From positions 1-42,534 of the forward strand of contig NZ_WIJP01000016.1 of NCBI RefSeq assembly GCF_009496155.1: DNA of 42,534 nt, in the 5' to 3' direction. The notes below the pieces were generated by a model, which was not told where the DNA came from, searched no databases, and saw only the letters and a program-made list of their open reading frames with translations. Positions within the stretch are counted from its first letter, which is position 1, and every line of letters begins with the position of its first letter. A program made the position numbers and the translations under genes. This document shows positions 34,598 to 42,534 of this stretch, one piece after another. This DNA is from Streptococcus mitis. GTDB lineage: Bacteria > Bacillota > Bacilli > Lactobacillales > Streptococcaceae.

Positions 34598-35737
34598 GTT
34601 TTTGTAGTCTCCAAAATTGTGACCGATAAAACAATTGACAAAGGTTTACAAACATCACTCTGGTTTTTGTAGTCTCCAAAATTGTGACCGATAAAACTAT
34701 GTCCTAGATAGACCAATCCTCCAGCTAGTTTTTGTAGTCTCCAAAATTGTGACCGATAAAACCAATCGCAAAAGGAATCAAAACAAGTTCGAGTTTTTGT
34801 AGTCTCCAAAATTGTGACTGATAAAACATAACTTACCAGAATTGGCTCCTGAGTTGAGTTTTTGTAGTCTCCAAAATTGTGACCGATAAAACCTCAGTTA
34901 CATCTAAATGAATATTGTTGCTGTTTTTGTAGTCTCCAAAATTGTGACCGATAAAACCCTAAGCGCTACAAGGGAAAACCCAAGGAGGTTTTTGTAGTCT
35001 CCAAAATTGTGACCGATAAAACATAGCCTCAAGATAAACAAAATGTCTGGCGGTTTTTGTAGTCTCCAAAATTGTGACCGATAAAACAAGTTGCAGGAAA
35101 GGCTGCACAATTAGCAGGTTTTTGTAGTCTCCAAAATTGTGACCGATAAAACTAGATTTTACATTCCCTAACTCATCCAAATGTTTTTGTAGTCTCCAAA
35201 ATTGTGACCGATAAAACAATGACCCAATTATTTTGGCGAAAAATCGTGTTTTTGTAGTCTCCAAAATTGTGACCGATAAAACATGGAGAAGACAAACTTG
35301 TAGAAGTACCAAGTTTTTGTAGTCTCCAAAATTGTGACCGATAAAACCAAAGGAGCTGATTTTTTATTAAAATATTGGTTTTTGTAGTCTCCAAAATTGT
35401 GACCGATAAAACCACATTCTTCAAACCGTGCAATGATAAAATGTTTTTGTAGTCTCCAAAATTGTGACCGATAAAACTCGAACTTAGACGAGCTCACCAG
35501 GCTAACGGTTTTTGTAGTCTCCAAAATTGTGACCGATAAAACCAGCAACTACTTCTGCAGCAACGCCAACCGGTTTTTGTAGTCTCCAAAATTGTGACCG
35601 ATAAAACGGATTGAGTAGGGAAGCGTTTTGTGGAGATGTTTTTGTAGTCTCCAAAATTGTGACCGATAAAACTTTCCAAAATTTTTGATAACTAGATATT
35701 TAGTTTTTGTAGTCTCCAAAATTGTGACTGATAAAAC
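34598..35737 (+). CRISPR. CRISPR array: 18 repeats of 35 nt, 17 spacers of 30 nt, no cas genes in the window
   Basis: Repeat starts occur every 65 bp from 34598 to 35703 without exception. The repeat begins GTTTTTGTAGTCTCC and ends GACCGATAAAAC. The 4th (34793) and last (35703) repeats carry GACTGAT instead of GACCGAT; the others look identical. All spacers differ. The start resembles the S. thermophilus CRISPR1 repeat (GTTTTTGTACTCTC), which with the ATTTGAG leader end points to type II-A, although such repeats are usually 36 nt. The short ORFs seen on the minus strand here are repeat artefacts. Confidence 0.98.
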
Positions 35738-35742
35738 CTCAA

Positions 35743-35771
35743 TAAAAAAGCTCTCTGAAAATCAGAGAGCT
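35743..35771 (-). terminator. Hairpin at the trailer end of the CRISPR array
   Basis: AGCTCTCTGA-aaa-TCAGAGAGCT. The T-run (TTTTTTATT) follows on the minus strand, so it stops transcription coming from the rpsO side from entering the array backwards. Its sequence is related to the cadD terminator hairpin. Confidence 0.75.
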
Positions 35772-35950
35772 GATTTGAGCTCGGACTAAAATCCTAGTGA
35801 AAAAGATGAAACTCCTTGTGTTCATCGAACACTGTGTCCTTTCCCTATTTTCATACGGATTTCTTACGCCCTTAGCATCATGATTCTTGCTGGATAAACC
35901 GTTTATAGACTAGGCGACGAGGCGAAGATTGTACGAAAATTTCAGTGAAA
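35772..35950. other. Unassigned intergenic block between CRISPR and rpsO
   Basis: No ORF with a ribosome site on either strand. It contains ACTAAAATCCTAGTGAAA (also at the cadD end, 33678-33695) and, at its right end, GTGAAACAAAAAAATCT (also at 33691-33707). It may be a remnant of rearrangement or an untranslated RNA; nothing decides this. Confidence 0.4.
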
Positions 35951-35975
35951 CAAAAAAATCTCCCCAAAGGGAGAT
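35951..35975 (-). terminator. rpsO terminator
   Basis: ATCTCCC-TTTG-GGGAGAT on the minus strand followed by TTTTTTTG. Confidence 0.88.
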
Positions 35976-35993
35976 CATTCTGGTTTATTTTAC

Positions 35994-36065
35994 CTTACAG
36001 TGCTAGGAACCGTAACCGAAGATAATACTTGAGTATATCGAGGTAAGGTGACAACGCAATGTAAG
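35994..36065 (+). repeat. BOX-like repeat, right copy, in the rpsO 3' untranslated region
   Basis: Same core as the copy at 33579-33640 (GTGCTAGGAACCGTAA to GGTGACAACG). Its ends CTTACAGTGC and GCAATGTAAG form an inverted repeat with one mismatch, as in small MITE-like elements. Confidence 0.8.
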
Positions 36066-36081
36066 TGGAAAATAAAGCAGA

Positions 36082-36351
36082 TTAACGACGAAGTCCTAGA
36101 GAGTTGATCAACTCACGGTAACGGTTAACGTCGTTTTTACGCAAGTATGCAAGCAAGTTACGACGGCGACCGATTTTTTTCATCAATCCACGGTAAGTAG
36201 CGTGGTCTTTTTTGTGTTGTTTGATGTGTTCGTTAAGGTGGTTGATTTCCCAAGTAAGGACAGCAACTTGAACCTCTACTGAACCTGTATCACCTTCGTG
36301 ACGTGCATATTGTGCGATGATTTCATTTTTTTTCTCTTTTGAGATTGCCAT
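36082..36351 (-). CDS. rpsO: 30S ribosomal protein S15
   Basis: 89 residues, full length. It contains [50 protein letters not shown] and the C-terminal [12 protein letters not shown], all S15 signatures. It binds 16S rRNA in the central domain early in assembly. AAGGAG precedes the ATG. Single gene with its own promoter and terminator. Confidence 0.98.
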   Translation of the reverse strand: MAISKEKKNEIIAQYARHEGDTGSVEVQVAVLTWEINHLNEHIKQHKKDHATYRGLMKKIGRRRNLLAYLRKNDVNRYRELINSLGLRR

Positions 36352-36470
36352 GATGTTTCTCCTTTTTATTTGGCTTCATCCGAGTGACAGGTTGGCATGC
36401 CTGGAACCAAGAAGAAGTTATTTGTCTTTACGACAATCCCTATTCTACCAATAACTAACTTCTTTGTCAA
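36352..36470 (-). promoter_or_regulatory. rpsO promoter and ~84-nt leader
   Basis: TTGACA (36465-36470), 17 nt, TAGAAT (36442-36447). The leader includes GGTTCCAGGCATGCCAACC, able to fold, and may be the S15 autoregulatory site known in other bacteria. That function is inferred. Confidence 0.65.
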
Positions 36471-36594
36471 CAGATTTACTTTCTTTCTCTTTGGTTCACT
36501 AGCATCATTAAGAGTGTCAACTTCTTCTAAAGATTAGCATATCTGATTGCCAACAACTTTCCAACAAGGAAATTCAAAAAAATCTACAAAAATC
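36471..36594. other. Intergenic spacer between the rpsO and thrS promoters
   Basis: AT-rich; I see no gene, repeat or hairpin of note. Confidence 0.5.
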
Positions 36595-36840
36595 TTGAAA
36601 ATTTTCACAATCATGCTATAATAATCCATAGAGACAAGTCACTTAGTCCTTTTCTACTAGAGAGTGCGTGGTTGCTGGAAACGCATAGAAAGCCTAAACT
36701 GATACTACTCTTGAGTTTTTTATGAAAACATAAAACGGTGGCCACGTTAGAGCCAATCAGAGGTGTCCCTCTCTTTTGAGGTACATAAATGAAGGTGGAA
36801 CCACGTTGCGACGTCCTTTCGAGGATGTCGCTTTTTGTTT
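36595..36840 (+). promoter_or_regulatory. thrS promoter and threonine T-box riboswitch
   Basis: TTGAAA (36595-36600) and an extended -10 TGCTATAAT (TATAAT at 36617-36622) start the leader near 36629. A specifier-loop codon ACT (Thr) followed by A lies at 36704-36706. The T-box core GAAGGTGGAACCACG is at 36791-36805. A terminator GCGACGTCC / GGATGTCGC with a T-run lies at 36808-36838. Uncharged tRNA-Thr should pair with ACT and the TGGA bulge and switch the terminator off. Confidence 0.93.
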
Positions 36841-36921
36841 TTCTAGCTTTCACAATCCTCTGTCCCTATTCTCAAAATAGGGGTTAAAACATTCGTCAAT
36901 AATATAAGTAAGGAGAACATC

Positions 36922-38877
36922 ATGATTAACATTACTTTCCCAGATGGCGCTGTTCGTGAATTTGAATCCGGCGTTACAACTTTTGAAATTGCCCAATCTA
37001 TCAGCAATTCCCTAGCTAAAAAGGCCCTGGCTGGTAAATTCAACGGCAAACTTATCGACACTACTCGTGCCATCACTGAAGATGGAAGCATCGAAATCGT
37101 GACACCTGATCACGAAGATGCTCTTCCAATCTTGCGTCACTCTGCTGCTCACTTGTTTGCCCAAGCAGCTCGTCGTCTTTTCCCAGACATTCACTTGGGA
37201 GTTGGTCCAGCCATCGAAGATGGTTTCTACTACGATACTGACAACACAGCTGGTCAAATCTCTAACGAAGACCTTCCTCGTATCGAAGAAGAAATGCAAA
37301 AAATTGTCAAAGAAAACTTCCCATCAATCCGTGAAGAAGTGACTAAAGACGAGGCACGTGAAATCTTCAAGAACGACCCTTACAAATTAGAATTGATTGA
37401 AGAACACTCTGAAGACGAAGGCGGTTTGACTATCTACCGTCAAGGCGAATATGTGGACCTCTGCCGTGGTCCTCACGTTCCATCAACAGGACGTATCCAA
37501 ATCTTCCACCTTCTTCATGTAGCAGGTGCTTACTGGCGTGGAAATAGCGACAACGCTATGATGCAACGTATCTACGGTACAGCTTGGTTTGACAAGAAAG
37601 ACTTGAAAAACTACCTTCAAATGCGTGAAGAAGCCAAAGAACGTGACCACCGTAAACTTGGGAAAGAGCTTGACCTCTTCATGATTTCACAAGAGGTTGG
37701 TCAAGGACTTCCATTCTGGTTGCCAAATGGTGCGACTATCCGTCGTGAATTGGAACGCTACATTGTCGACAAGGAGTTGGCTTCTGGCTACCAACACGTT
37801 TACACTCCACCACTTGCTTCTGTTGAGCTTTACAAGACTTCTGGTCACTGGGATCATTACCAAGAAGACATGTTCCCAACTATGGACATGGGTGACGGGG
37901 AAGAATTCGTCCTTCGTCCAATGAACTGTCCGCACCACATCCAAGTCTTCAAACACCATGTTCACTCCTACCGTGAATTGCCAATCCGTATTGCCGAAAT
38001 CGGTATGATGCACCGTTATGAAAAATCTGGTTCCCTTACTGGTCTTCAACGTGTGCGTGAAATGTCTCTTAACGACGGTCACCTCTTCGTTACTCCAGAG
38101 CAAATCCAAGAAGAATTCCAACGTGCCCTTCAGTTGATAATCGATGTTTATGAAGATTTCAACTTGAATGAATACCGCTTCCGTCTCTCTCTTCGCGACC
38201 CTCAAGATACTCACAAGTACTTTGACAACGATGAGATGTGGGAAAATGCCCAAACCATGCTTCGTGCAGCTCTTGATGAAATGGGTGTGGACTACTTTGA
38301 AGCCGAAGGCGAAGCAGCCTTCTACGGACCAAAATTGGATATTCAAGTTAAGACCGCTCTTGGAAAAGAAGAAACCCTTTCTACTATCCAGCTTGACTTC
38401 TTGCTTCCAGAACGCTTCGACCTCAAATACATCGGAGCTGATGGAGAAGAGCACCGTCCAGTTATGATCCACCGCGGAGTTATCTCAACTATGGAACGCT
38501 TCACAGCTATCTTGATTGAAAACTACAAGGGTGCCTTCCCAACATGGCTTGCACCACACCAAGTAACCCTCATCCCAGTATCTAACGAAAAACACGTGGA
38601 CTACGCATGGGAAGTGGCTAAGAAACTCCGTGATTGCGGTGTCCGTGCAGACGTAGATGAGCGCAATGAAAAAATGCAGTTCAAGATCCGTGCGTCACAA
38701 ACCAGCAAGATTCCTTACCAATTGATCGTTGGGGACAAGGAAATGGAAGACGGAACAGTCAACGTTCGCCGCTACGGCCAAAAAGAAACACAAACTGTCT
38801 CAGTTGATGACTTTGTTCAAGCTATCCTAGCTGATATCGCCAACAAATCACGAGTTGAGAAATTCGATATTATATAA
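36922..38877 (+). CDS. thrS: Threonyl-tRNA synthetase
   Basis: 651 residues, normal length. An N-terminal TGS domain ([19 protein letters not shown]), the editing domain with [10 protein letters not shown], the class II core with [12 protein letters not shown] (zinc Cys/His), motif 2 [26 protein letters not shown] and motif 3 [13 protein letters not shown], then the anticodon-binding domain with [20 protein letters not shown] precedes the ATG. Controlled by the T-box upstream. Confidence 0.98.
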   Translation: MINITFPDGAVREFESGVTTFEIAQSISNSLAKKALAGKFNGKLIDTTRAITEDGSIEIVTPDHEDALPILRHSAAHLFAQAARRLFPDIHLGVGPAIEDGFYYDTDNTAGQISNEDLPRIEEEMQKIVKENFPSIREEVTKDEAREIFKNDPYKLELIEEHSEDEGGLTIYRQGEYVDLCRGPHVPSTGRIQIFHLLHVAGAYWRGNSDNAMMQRIYGTAWFDKKDLKNYLQMREEAKERDHRKLGKELDLFMISQEVGQGLPFWLPNGATIRRELERYIVDKELASGYQHVYTPPLASVELYKTSGHWDHYQEDMFPTMDMGDGEEFVLRPMNCPHHIQVFKHHVHSYRELPIRIAEIGMMHRYEKSGSLTGLQRVREMSLNDGHLFVTPEQIQEEFQRALQLIIDVYEDFNLNEYRFRLSLRDPQDTHKYFDNDEMWENAQTMLRAALDEMGVDYFEAEGEAAFYGPKLDIQVKTALGKEETLSTIQLDFLLPERFDLKYIGADGEEHRPVMIHRGVISTMERFTAILIENYKGAFPTWLAPHQVTLIPVSNEKHVDYAWEVAKKLRDCGVRADVDERNEKMQFKIRASQTSKIPYQLIVGDKEMEDGTVNVRRYGQKETQTVSVDDFVQAILADIANKSRVEKFDII

Positions 38878-38965
38878 TTCTCAAATTTTACTGACCAATA
38901 ATTGAGCAATCCCTATTCGAATTTTATCATAAGAGATAAAACCTGGGACAAAATCCCAGCTACCT

Positions 38966-38999
38966 AAAAAGCAACAACTAAAACAGCTGTTGCTTTTTT
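38966..38999 (+). terminator. thrS terminator
   Basis: AAAAAGCAACA and TGTTGCTTTTT stem with T-run. A smaller CTGGGA/TCCCAG repeat lies just before it. Confidence 0.88.
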
Positions 39000-39083
39000 A
39001 TATTTTATTTAATCTGAGCTAGTAGTGATTGGTCACACCACCATACAAGATTTGCTTTCATGAGTTAGATAAGGTCAATATCC

Positions 39084-40133
39084 TCAATCCTTGTCTGCTT
39101 CATTTTCTTTTACGAGATCTTTTTGTGAATCCTTTTCAGAGAGTTTTTGATCGATATACTTGTTAATGGTTTCATAAAATTCCTTGGTCGTCTCACTGTC
39201 TAATTTTGTCGAACTATGGACTTGATTGACTTTCAATTGAACAGATTGAATGCCGTAAGAGGCTTGTTTTTGGTGAATCGTTTCTAATTCTTCTTCTGAA
39301 ATCGGATCTCCAACAACCGTCAAGACCAATTCATTGTTCCTTGACTTGTAGACTTGATTAATAACCGTGTGATTGGCGAACTCTTTTCCTACAAACTGTT
39401 TGATTCCTTCTTTTCGCGCTTGATCTATCGTCAGAGTGACTGCTGAATAGCTGGCTGGAAGAATCAATAATGCAATCAAGGATATCAACCCAATTCTCAT
39501 TTTAATATTTAGCTCTTTAAATGAACTTAAGGGAGATTTTCTCATCATAATTCTTGTTCCAACCATATTGGTTAGCATGATAAAAACACAGTTGATCAAG
39601 AAAAGATAGAGAGCTCCAAATAAAAATCGTACATTTCCATTAGCTAAACCGTAACCTGCAGTACAGATAGGTGGCATCAGAGCTGTTGCAATGGCTACTC
39701 CTGGCACGATATTGTTTGCTTCTTTTTTCCTTGACCCAATTACACCTGCTATCCCACCAGCAATAGCAATGAGAACATCCCAAATGGTTGGAGAGGTTCG
39801 TGCAATCAATTCGCTACTTTCATAAGATAAGGGAGAAATCCAGAAATATAGAGTCGAGACAAGCAAACTGACCAATACTTGAGTAAATAAAACCTCTAGA
39901 GATTGCTTGATTAAACGCGTATCAAAAATAGCTAAACCAAATCCGAGTCCAACAATCGGTGTCATAAGAGGGGAAATCAGCATGGCTCCAATAATGACAG
40001 CTGTTGAATTCATATTTAGGCCGATAGAGGCAATAAAAATCGCACACATCAAAATCACTGTATCTCTTAATCGAACATGAAGATCATCATATAATTTCTC
40101 ACGGTATTCACGTGTTGAATAGTTTCCGGTCAT
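39084..40133 (-). CDS. DUF389 / TIGR00341-family membrane protein
   Basis: 349 residues with about six to seven membrane segments in the first two thirds. Family marks are MNSTAVIIGAMLISPLMTPI, the glycine-rich IAGGIAGVIGSRK and NNIVPGVAIATALMPPICTAGYG. The last ~120 residues are soluble and charged. Function of the family is unknown. Stands alone; an extended -10 TGATATAAT (TATAAT at 40275-40280) would give a ~130-nt leader. Confidence 0.85.
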   Translation of the reverse strand: MTGNYSTREYREKLYDDLHVRLRDTVILMCAIFIASIGLNMNSTAVIIGAMLISPLMTPIVGLGFGLAIFDTRLIKQSLEVLFTQVLVSLLVSTLYFWISPLSYESSELIARTSPTIWDVLIAIAGGIAGVIGSRKKEANNIVPGVAIATALMPPICTAGYGLANGNVRFLFGALYLFLINCVFIMLTNMVGTRIMMRKSPLSSFKELNIKMRIGLISLIALLILPASYSAVTLTIDQARKEGIKQFVGKEFANHTVINQVYKSRNNELVLTVVGDPISEEELETIHQKQASYGIQSVQLKVNQVHSSTKLDSETTKEFYETINKYIDQKLSEKDSQKDLVKENEADKD

Positions 40134-40370
40134 TGATTACTCCTTTTATTTCATATAATCTTGTTTCTGCATGGATGATGGTAGAGAGACTTCTGTCCAA
40201 TCTTACACATTTTTCTTCTCACCTGTTATTCTTTTGAAAATGATCCTTTAAATATCCGTCAGTCCATCCTTAACATTATATCAAAAATTTTACAGTCTTT
40301 CTCTTAAGAAATTTATCAATTTAACAGATAAAGAAAGAAATTTTTGTTTCCTTATCCAAAGAACAAAAGA

Positions 40371-40399
40371 CTGCATCTCCTATAAAAGAAGATGCAGTT
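40371..40399 (-). terminator. Hairpin directly after a gene remnant
   Basis: CTGCATCT / AGATGCAG stem with T-rich flank, 6-7 nt beyond the stop codon at 40406-40408 on the minus strand. It serves no intact gene visible in the window. Confidence 0.6.
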
Positions 40400-40405
40400 T
40401 AATGA

Positions 40406-40504
40406 TTAAGCGTGATGAGTGTGTTTGACAACCCATTGCTCCATTTTTATTTTTTCAACCGAAAGCGTCCAAGCAAATAATTTACTAGGATACACAGTTA
40501 AAGA
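40406..40504 (-). pseudogene. Possible C-terminal gene remnant
   Basis: An open minus-strand stretch of 32 codons ends LFAWTLSVEKIKMEQWVVK then HTHHA and a stop, followed at once by a hairpin terminator. It has no usable start of its own. I do not recognise the family. The composition and the terminator suggest the tail of a deleted gene, but a chance ORF cannot be excluded. Confidence 0.3.
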
Positions 40505-40507
40505 TAA

Positions 40508-40540
40508 AAAAGCCCAGCTGTCTCATCCTGGGCTCTTATC
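40508..40540 (-). terminator. Terminator of the two-component operon
   Basis: AGCCCAG and CTGGGCT stem on the minus strand followed by TTTTTTATC. Confidence 0.88.
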
Positions 40541-40548
40541 TATTATGC

Positions 40549-41523
40549 TCACTCAATTATTAGATTCATATCAGAAAACTTGATCCGCACTGTCGTTCCT
40601 GTTCCAACCTCAGACTCGATGCGAATCTGGTGACCCAGTTCTTCAGAAATTTTCTTAGATAGGTAAAGGCCAAGTCCAGATGACTGCTGGGTTAGGCGAC
40701 CATTATATCCTGAAAATCCACGTTCAAAGACTCGGAGGACATCACTATTTTTTATCCCGATTCCCGTATCCTTGATACAAAGCTCTTGCCCCTCCATATA
40801 AATCTCCAGACCACCTTCCTTGGTGTACTTGAGACTGTTTGAGATAATTTGCTCAATAACCACTAGCAGCCACTTTTTATCTGTCACGATTTCTTTATCA
40901 AGGTCATGTAGATTGACATTTAAGCCTTTTTGAATAAAGAAAAGAGCATATTTACGAATTATTTCCTTAACCAAGTCCTCGATTTGAACCCGCTTTAAGA
41001 CCAAATCATCATGAAAACTTTCTAAACGCAGGTACTGTAAGACTAGATTAGTATAGGAGTCGATTTTGAAAATTTCCTGTTCTAACTGCTGCTTTAGTTG
41101 GCGGTCAGCTACTTCTGCAACTAAGAGTTGACTGGCTGCAATGGGGGTCTTAATCTGATGGACCCACAAGGTATAGTAATCCAGCAAATCCGTCAGTTTT
41201 CTTTCTGAATCTGACCTTTGCTGATAAAGTTCCATCTCACGCGCTTCTAGTTTCTCAACCAAAACTCTTTCCAGTGGAGATTTGGCTTCCCTCTCTCCGT
41301 AGAGAACTTCCTTGCGATAGACCTGCATCTCCACCAATATGTCCCAAGTGAAAAATAAGATGGTTACAAAGCAACACAGCAGGAAAAAGTAGAGAAAGTA
41401 AATTCCCAAACTGGCAAATAAAAACTGAAAGAGCAAAACCAGAAATGTCAAAGAAAGCAGATAGACAAACAGACGACTACGGGAGCGCAGATAGGCTAGA
41501 AAAAATTGTTTCCAATCAAGCAT
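40549..41523 (-). CDS. Sensor histidine kinase, intramembrane-sensing (BceS-like)
   Basis: 324 residues. Two membrane helices (~18-38 and ~42-61) with almost no extracellular loop, typical of intramembrane-sensing kinases. The phospho-acceptor is His122 in VHQIKTPIAA. The ATPase domain has IISNSLKYT (N box), IKDTGIGI (G1) and SSGLGLYLS (G2). Synteny next to thrS matches pneumococcal TCS01. Kinases of this group often sense antimicrobial peptides through a partner ABC transporter; none is next to it here. Overlaps the regulator gene by 8 bp. Confidence 0.92.
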   Translation of the reverse strand: MLDWKQFFLAYLRSRSRLFVYLLSLTFLVLLFQFLFASLGIYFLYFFLLCCFVTILFFTWDILVEMQVYRKEVLYGEREAKSPLERVLVEKLEAREMELYQQRSDSERKLTDLLDYYTLWVHQIKTPIAASQLLVAEVADRQLKQQLEQEIFKIDSYTNLVLQYLRLESFHDDLVLKRVQIEDLVKEIIRKYALFFIQKGLNVNLHDLDKEIVTDKKWLLVVIEQIISNSLKYTKEGGLEIYMEGQELCIKDTGIGIKNSDVLRVFERGFSGYNGRLTQQSSGLGLYLSKKISEELGHQIRIESEVGTGTTVRIKFSDMNLIIE

Positions 41524-42193
41524 GCTTCAATCCGTACCCTATCCCTTTCTTGGTCTCGATAAATCCTACCAAGCCCTGCTCTTCCAATTTTTTACGCAAA
41601 CGAGCCACATTAACTGAGAGGGTATTATCATCAATGAAAAAGTCACTGTTCCAAAGTTCCCGCATGAGGTCATCACGCGCTACGATATTGCCCGCATGCT
41701 CAAATAAAACCCGTAAAATCTGGAATTCATTCTTGGTCAAATTCAAGACTTGGCCTTGATAATGTAAATCCATGGATTTGGTATTGAGGATCACACCAGC
41801 ATATTCCAGTAAACTCTCGTCACGCCCGAACTCATAGGAACGGCGCAACAAGCCCTGAACCTTAGCTAAAAGAACCTGCTGGTCAAAAGGCTTGGTCACA
41901 AAGTCATCCGCCCCCATATTGATTGCCATAACGATATCCATAGCCTGGTCTCTGGAAGACAGAAACATGATAGGCACCTTGGAAATCTTGCGAATTTCCT
42001 GACACCAGTGATAGCCATTAAACAAAGGCAGCCCAATATCCATGAGGACCAGATGAGGTTCCGATTGGACAAAAAGACTCAACACTTCCATAAAGTCTTC
42101 TACCAGAACCACTTCAAATCCCCATTCAGAGAGCATTTTCCCGACCTGTTGACGAATGACCTGATCATCTTCTACTAATAAAATCTTGTGCAT
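41516..42193 (-). CDS. OmpR/PhoB-family response regulator
   Basis: 225 residues. The receiver domain has DD at 9-10, the phospho-acceptor Asp52 in LVLMDIGLP and Lys in FVTKPFD. The C-terminal winged helix has LTKNEFQILRVLFEHAGNIVARDDLMRELW. Partner of the kinase downstream (pneumococcal TCS01 position). AAAGGAG precedes the ATG. Confidence 0.95.
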   Translation of the reverse strand: MHKILLVEDDQVIRQQVGKMLSEWGFEVVLVEDFMEVLSLFVQSEPHLVLMDIGLPLFNGYHWCQEIRKISKVPIMFLSSRDQAMDIVMAINMGADDFVTKPFDQQVLLAKVQGLLRRSYEFGRDESLLEYAGVILNTKSMDLHYQGQVLNLTKNEFQILRVLFEHAGNIVARDDLMRELWNSDFFIDDNTLSVNVARLRKKLEEQGLVGFIETKKGIGYGLKHA

Positions 42194-42226
42194 CTGATTC
42201 TCCTTTACTAATTTTAGGAGTCTTAA

Positions 42227-42284
42227 ATCCTTTAGTATAAATAGAGGGCTTAGTATCTAATACTTTTTTGACATTTCCTTGTCA
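42227..42284 (-). promoter_or_regulatory. Upstream region of the two-component operon with an inverted repeat
   Basis: A possible -10 TATACT (42234-42239) lies ~40 nt before the regulator ATG. TGACA-N6-TGTCA (42269-42284) is an inverted repeat about 30 bp further upstream and could be a binding site of the regulator itself. Confidence 0.4.
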
Positions 42285-42499
42285 CAACAGCTCAAAAACA
42301 GATAGTGAATAACCCCATTGATATCATACCTTATTTTCAGACATAGTGCCAGCCCTACCCTTTTATTTTTAATTTTTTCAACCTTCAGGTAACTTCTCAA
42401 AGTAACTTCCACTTGCCCAACCGAAGTGGAAATTAGTCTAAAACGGATTTTTATGGTGGAATTAAGTATGAGACGTTTGAGTTAGAAATGAGGTCCACT
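42285..42499. other. Intergenic region leading into a probable insertion sequence
   Basis: Contains the hairpin CTTCCACTT / AAGTGGAA (~42406-42432) and GAGG before the ATG at 42500. The left end of the insertion sequence should lie in here, but I cannot place its terminal repeat without the right end. Confidence 0.35.
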
Positions 42500-42534
42500 A
42501 TGACAAAACATAAACACCTTACCCTTTCAGACCG
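42500..42534 (+). CDS. Start of a probable IS30-family transposase (partial)
   Basis: Eleven complete codons, MTKHKHLTLSD, before the window ends. This opening is typical of IS30-family transposases (a helix-turn-helix follows in full-length members). GAGG lies 7 nt upstream. The call rests on a very short stretch. Confidence 0.6.
   Translation, partial: MTKHKHLTLSD

Noticed and set aside
34579..35679. Minus-strand ORFs of 60-117 residues with repeated FYRSQFWRLQK or FIGHNFGDYKN motifs
   Set aside because: They are translations of the CRISPR repeats and spacers, without ribosome sites.
38936..38961. CTGGGA...TCCCAG inverted repeat after thrS as a separate element
   Set aside because: Short and common after streptococcal genes; the stronger hairpin just downstream explains termination.

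Overview
The window is chromosomal DNA of a mitis-group Streptococcus (S. mitis / S. oralis / pneumococcus relatives). Evidence: a pneumococcus-like gene order (pncA-codY, cshA, flavin disulfide reductase, murT-gatD, pepQ, truA, cmk, galE, trmK, P-type ATPase, plsC, cadD, rpsO, thrS, two-component system), two pneumococcal-type BOX elements, a YSIRK surface protein, a Thr T-box in front of thrS and AT-rich extended -10 promoters. A CRISPR array makes a typical S. pneumoniae unlikely; I cannot fix the species from this sequence alone.

Layout. 1-5333 (-): N-terminal 1,777 codons of a giant YSIRK surface protein that runs off the left edge, with an (AT)12 tract upstream. 5640-7061 (-): an Rpn/PD-(D/E)XK gene whose C-terminal end is tandemly duplicated in a 391-bp unit. 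7272-10633 (-): tRNA-Leu, pncA-codY, cshA, and a possible small RNA on the + strand. 10963-15819 (+): disulfide reductase (Har-like), murT-gatD (lipid II amidation), pepQ. 15920-21620 (-): ECF S-component/pyridoxal kinase/truA operon, MFS exporter, phnA-Pr6Pr pair, LysM protein-cmk pair. 21666-29921: ferredoxin (+), glycosyltransferase-galE (-), trmK-nif3-FAD oxidase operon (-), P-type ATPase (-), plsC (+). 29964-33470 (-): a one-permease iron/siderophore-type ABC importer with a terminal alpha/beta-hydrolase. 33705-34429 (-): cadD behind a 24-codon Cys-rich leader ORF and a palindromic operator. 34598-35737: an 18-repeat CRISPR array with a type II-A style leader end but no cas genes in view. 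36082-38877: rpsO (-), then a Thr T-box and thrS (+). 39084-42193 (-): DUF389 membrane protein and a two-component system. 42500-end (+): start of a probable IS30-family transposase.

How it fits together. Most of the window is core housekeeping (cell wall, translation, RNA turnover, nucleotide and cofactor metabolism). The accessory parts sit at two places: the left end (surface protein and Rpn duplication) and the plsC-rpsO interval (iron ABC operon, cadD, CRISPR), where similar terminator/BOX-like sequences bracket the cadD-CRISPR block and suggest a cassette-exchange site. The main items for a second look are the cas-less CRISPR array with an unusual 35-nt repeat, the duplicated Rpn C-terminal ORF, the cadD leader peptide/operator, a possible anti-Shine-Dalgarno small RNA between codY and cshA, and four genes whose -10 boxes lie 6-7 nt before the ATG (probable leaderless mRNAs).
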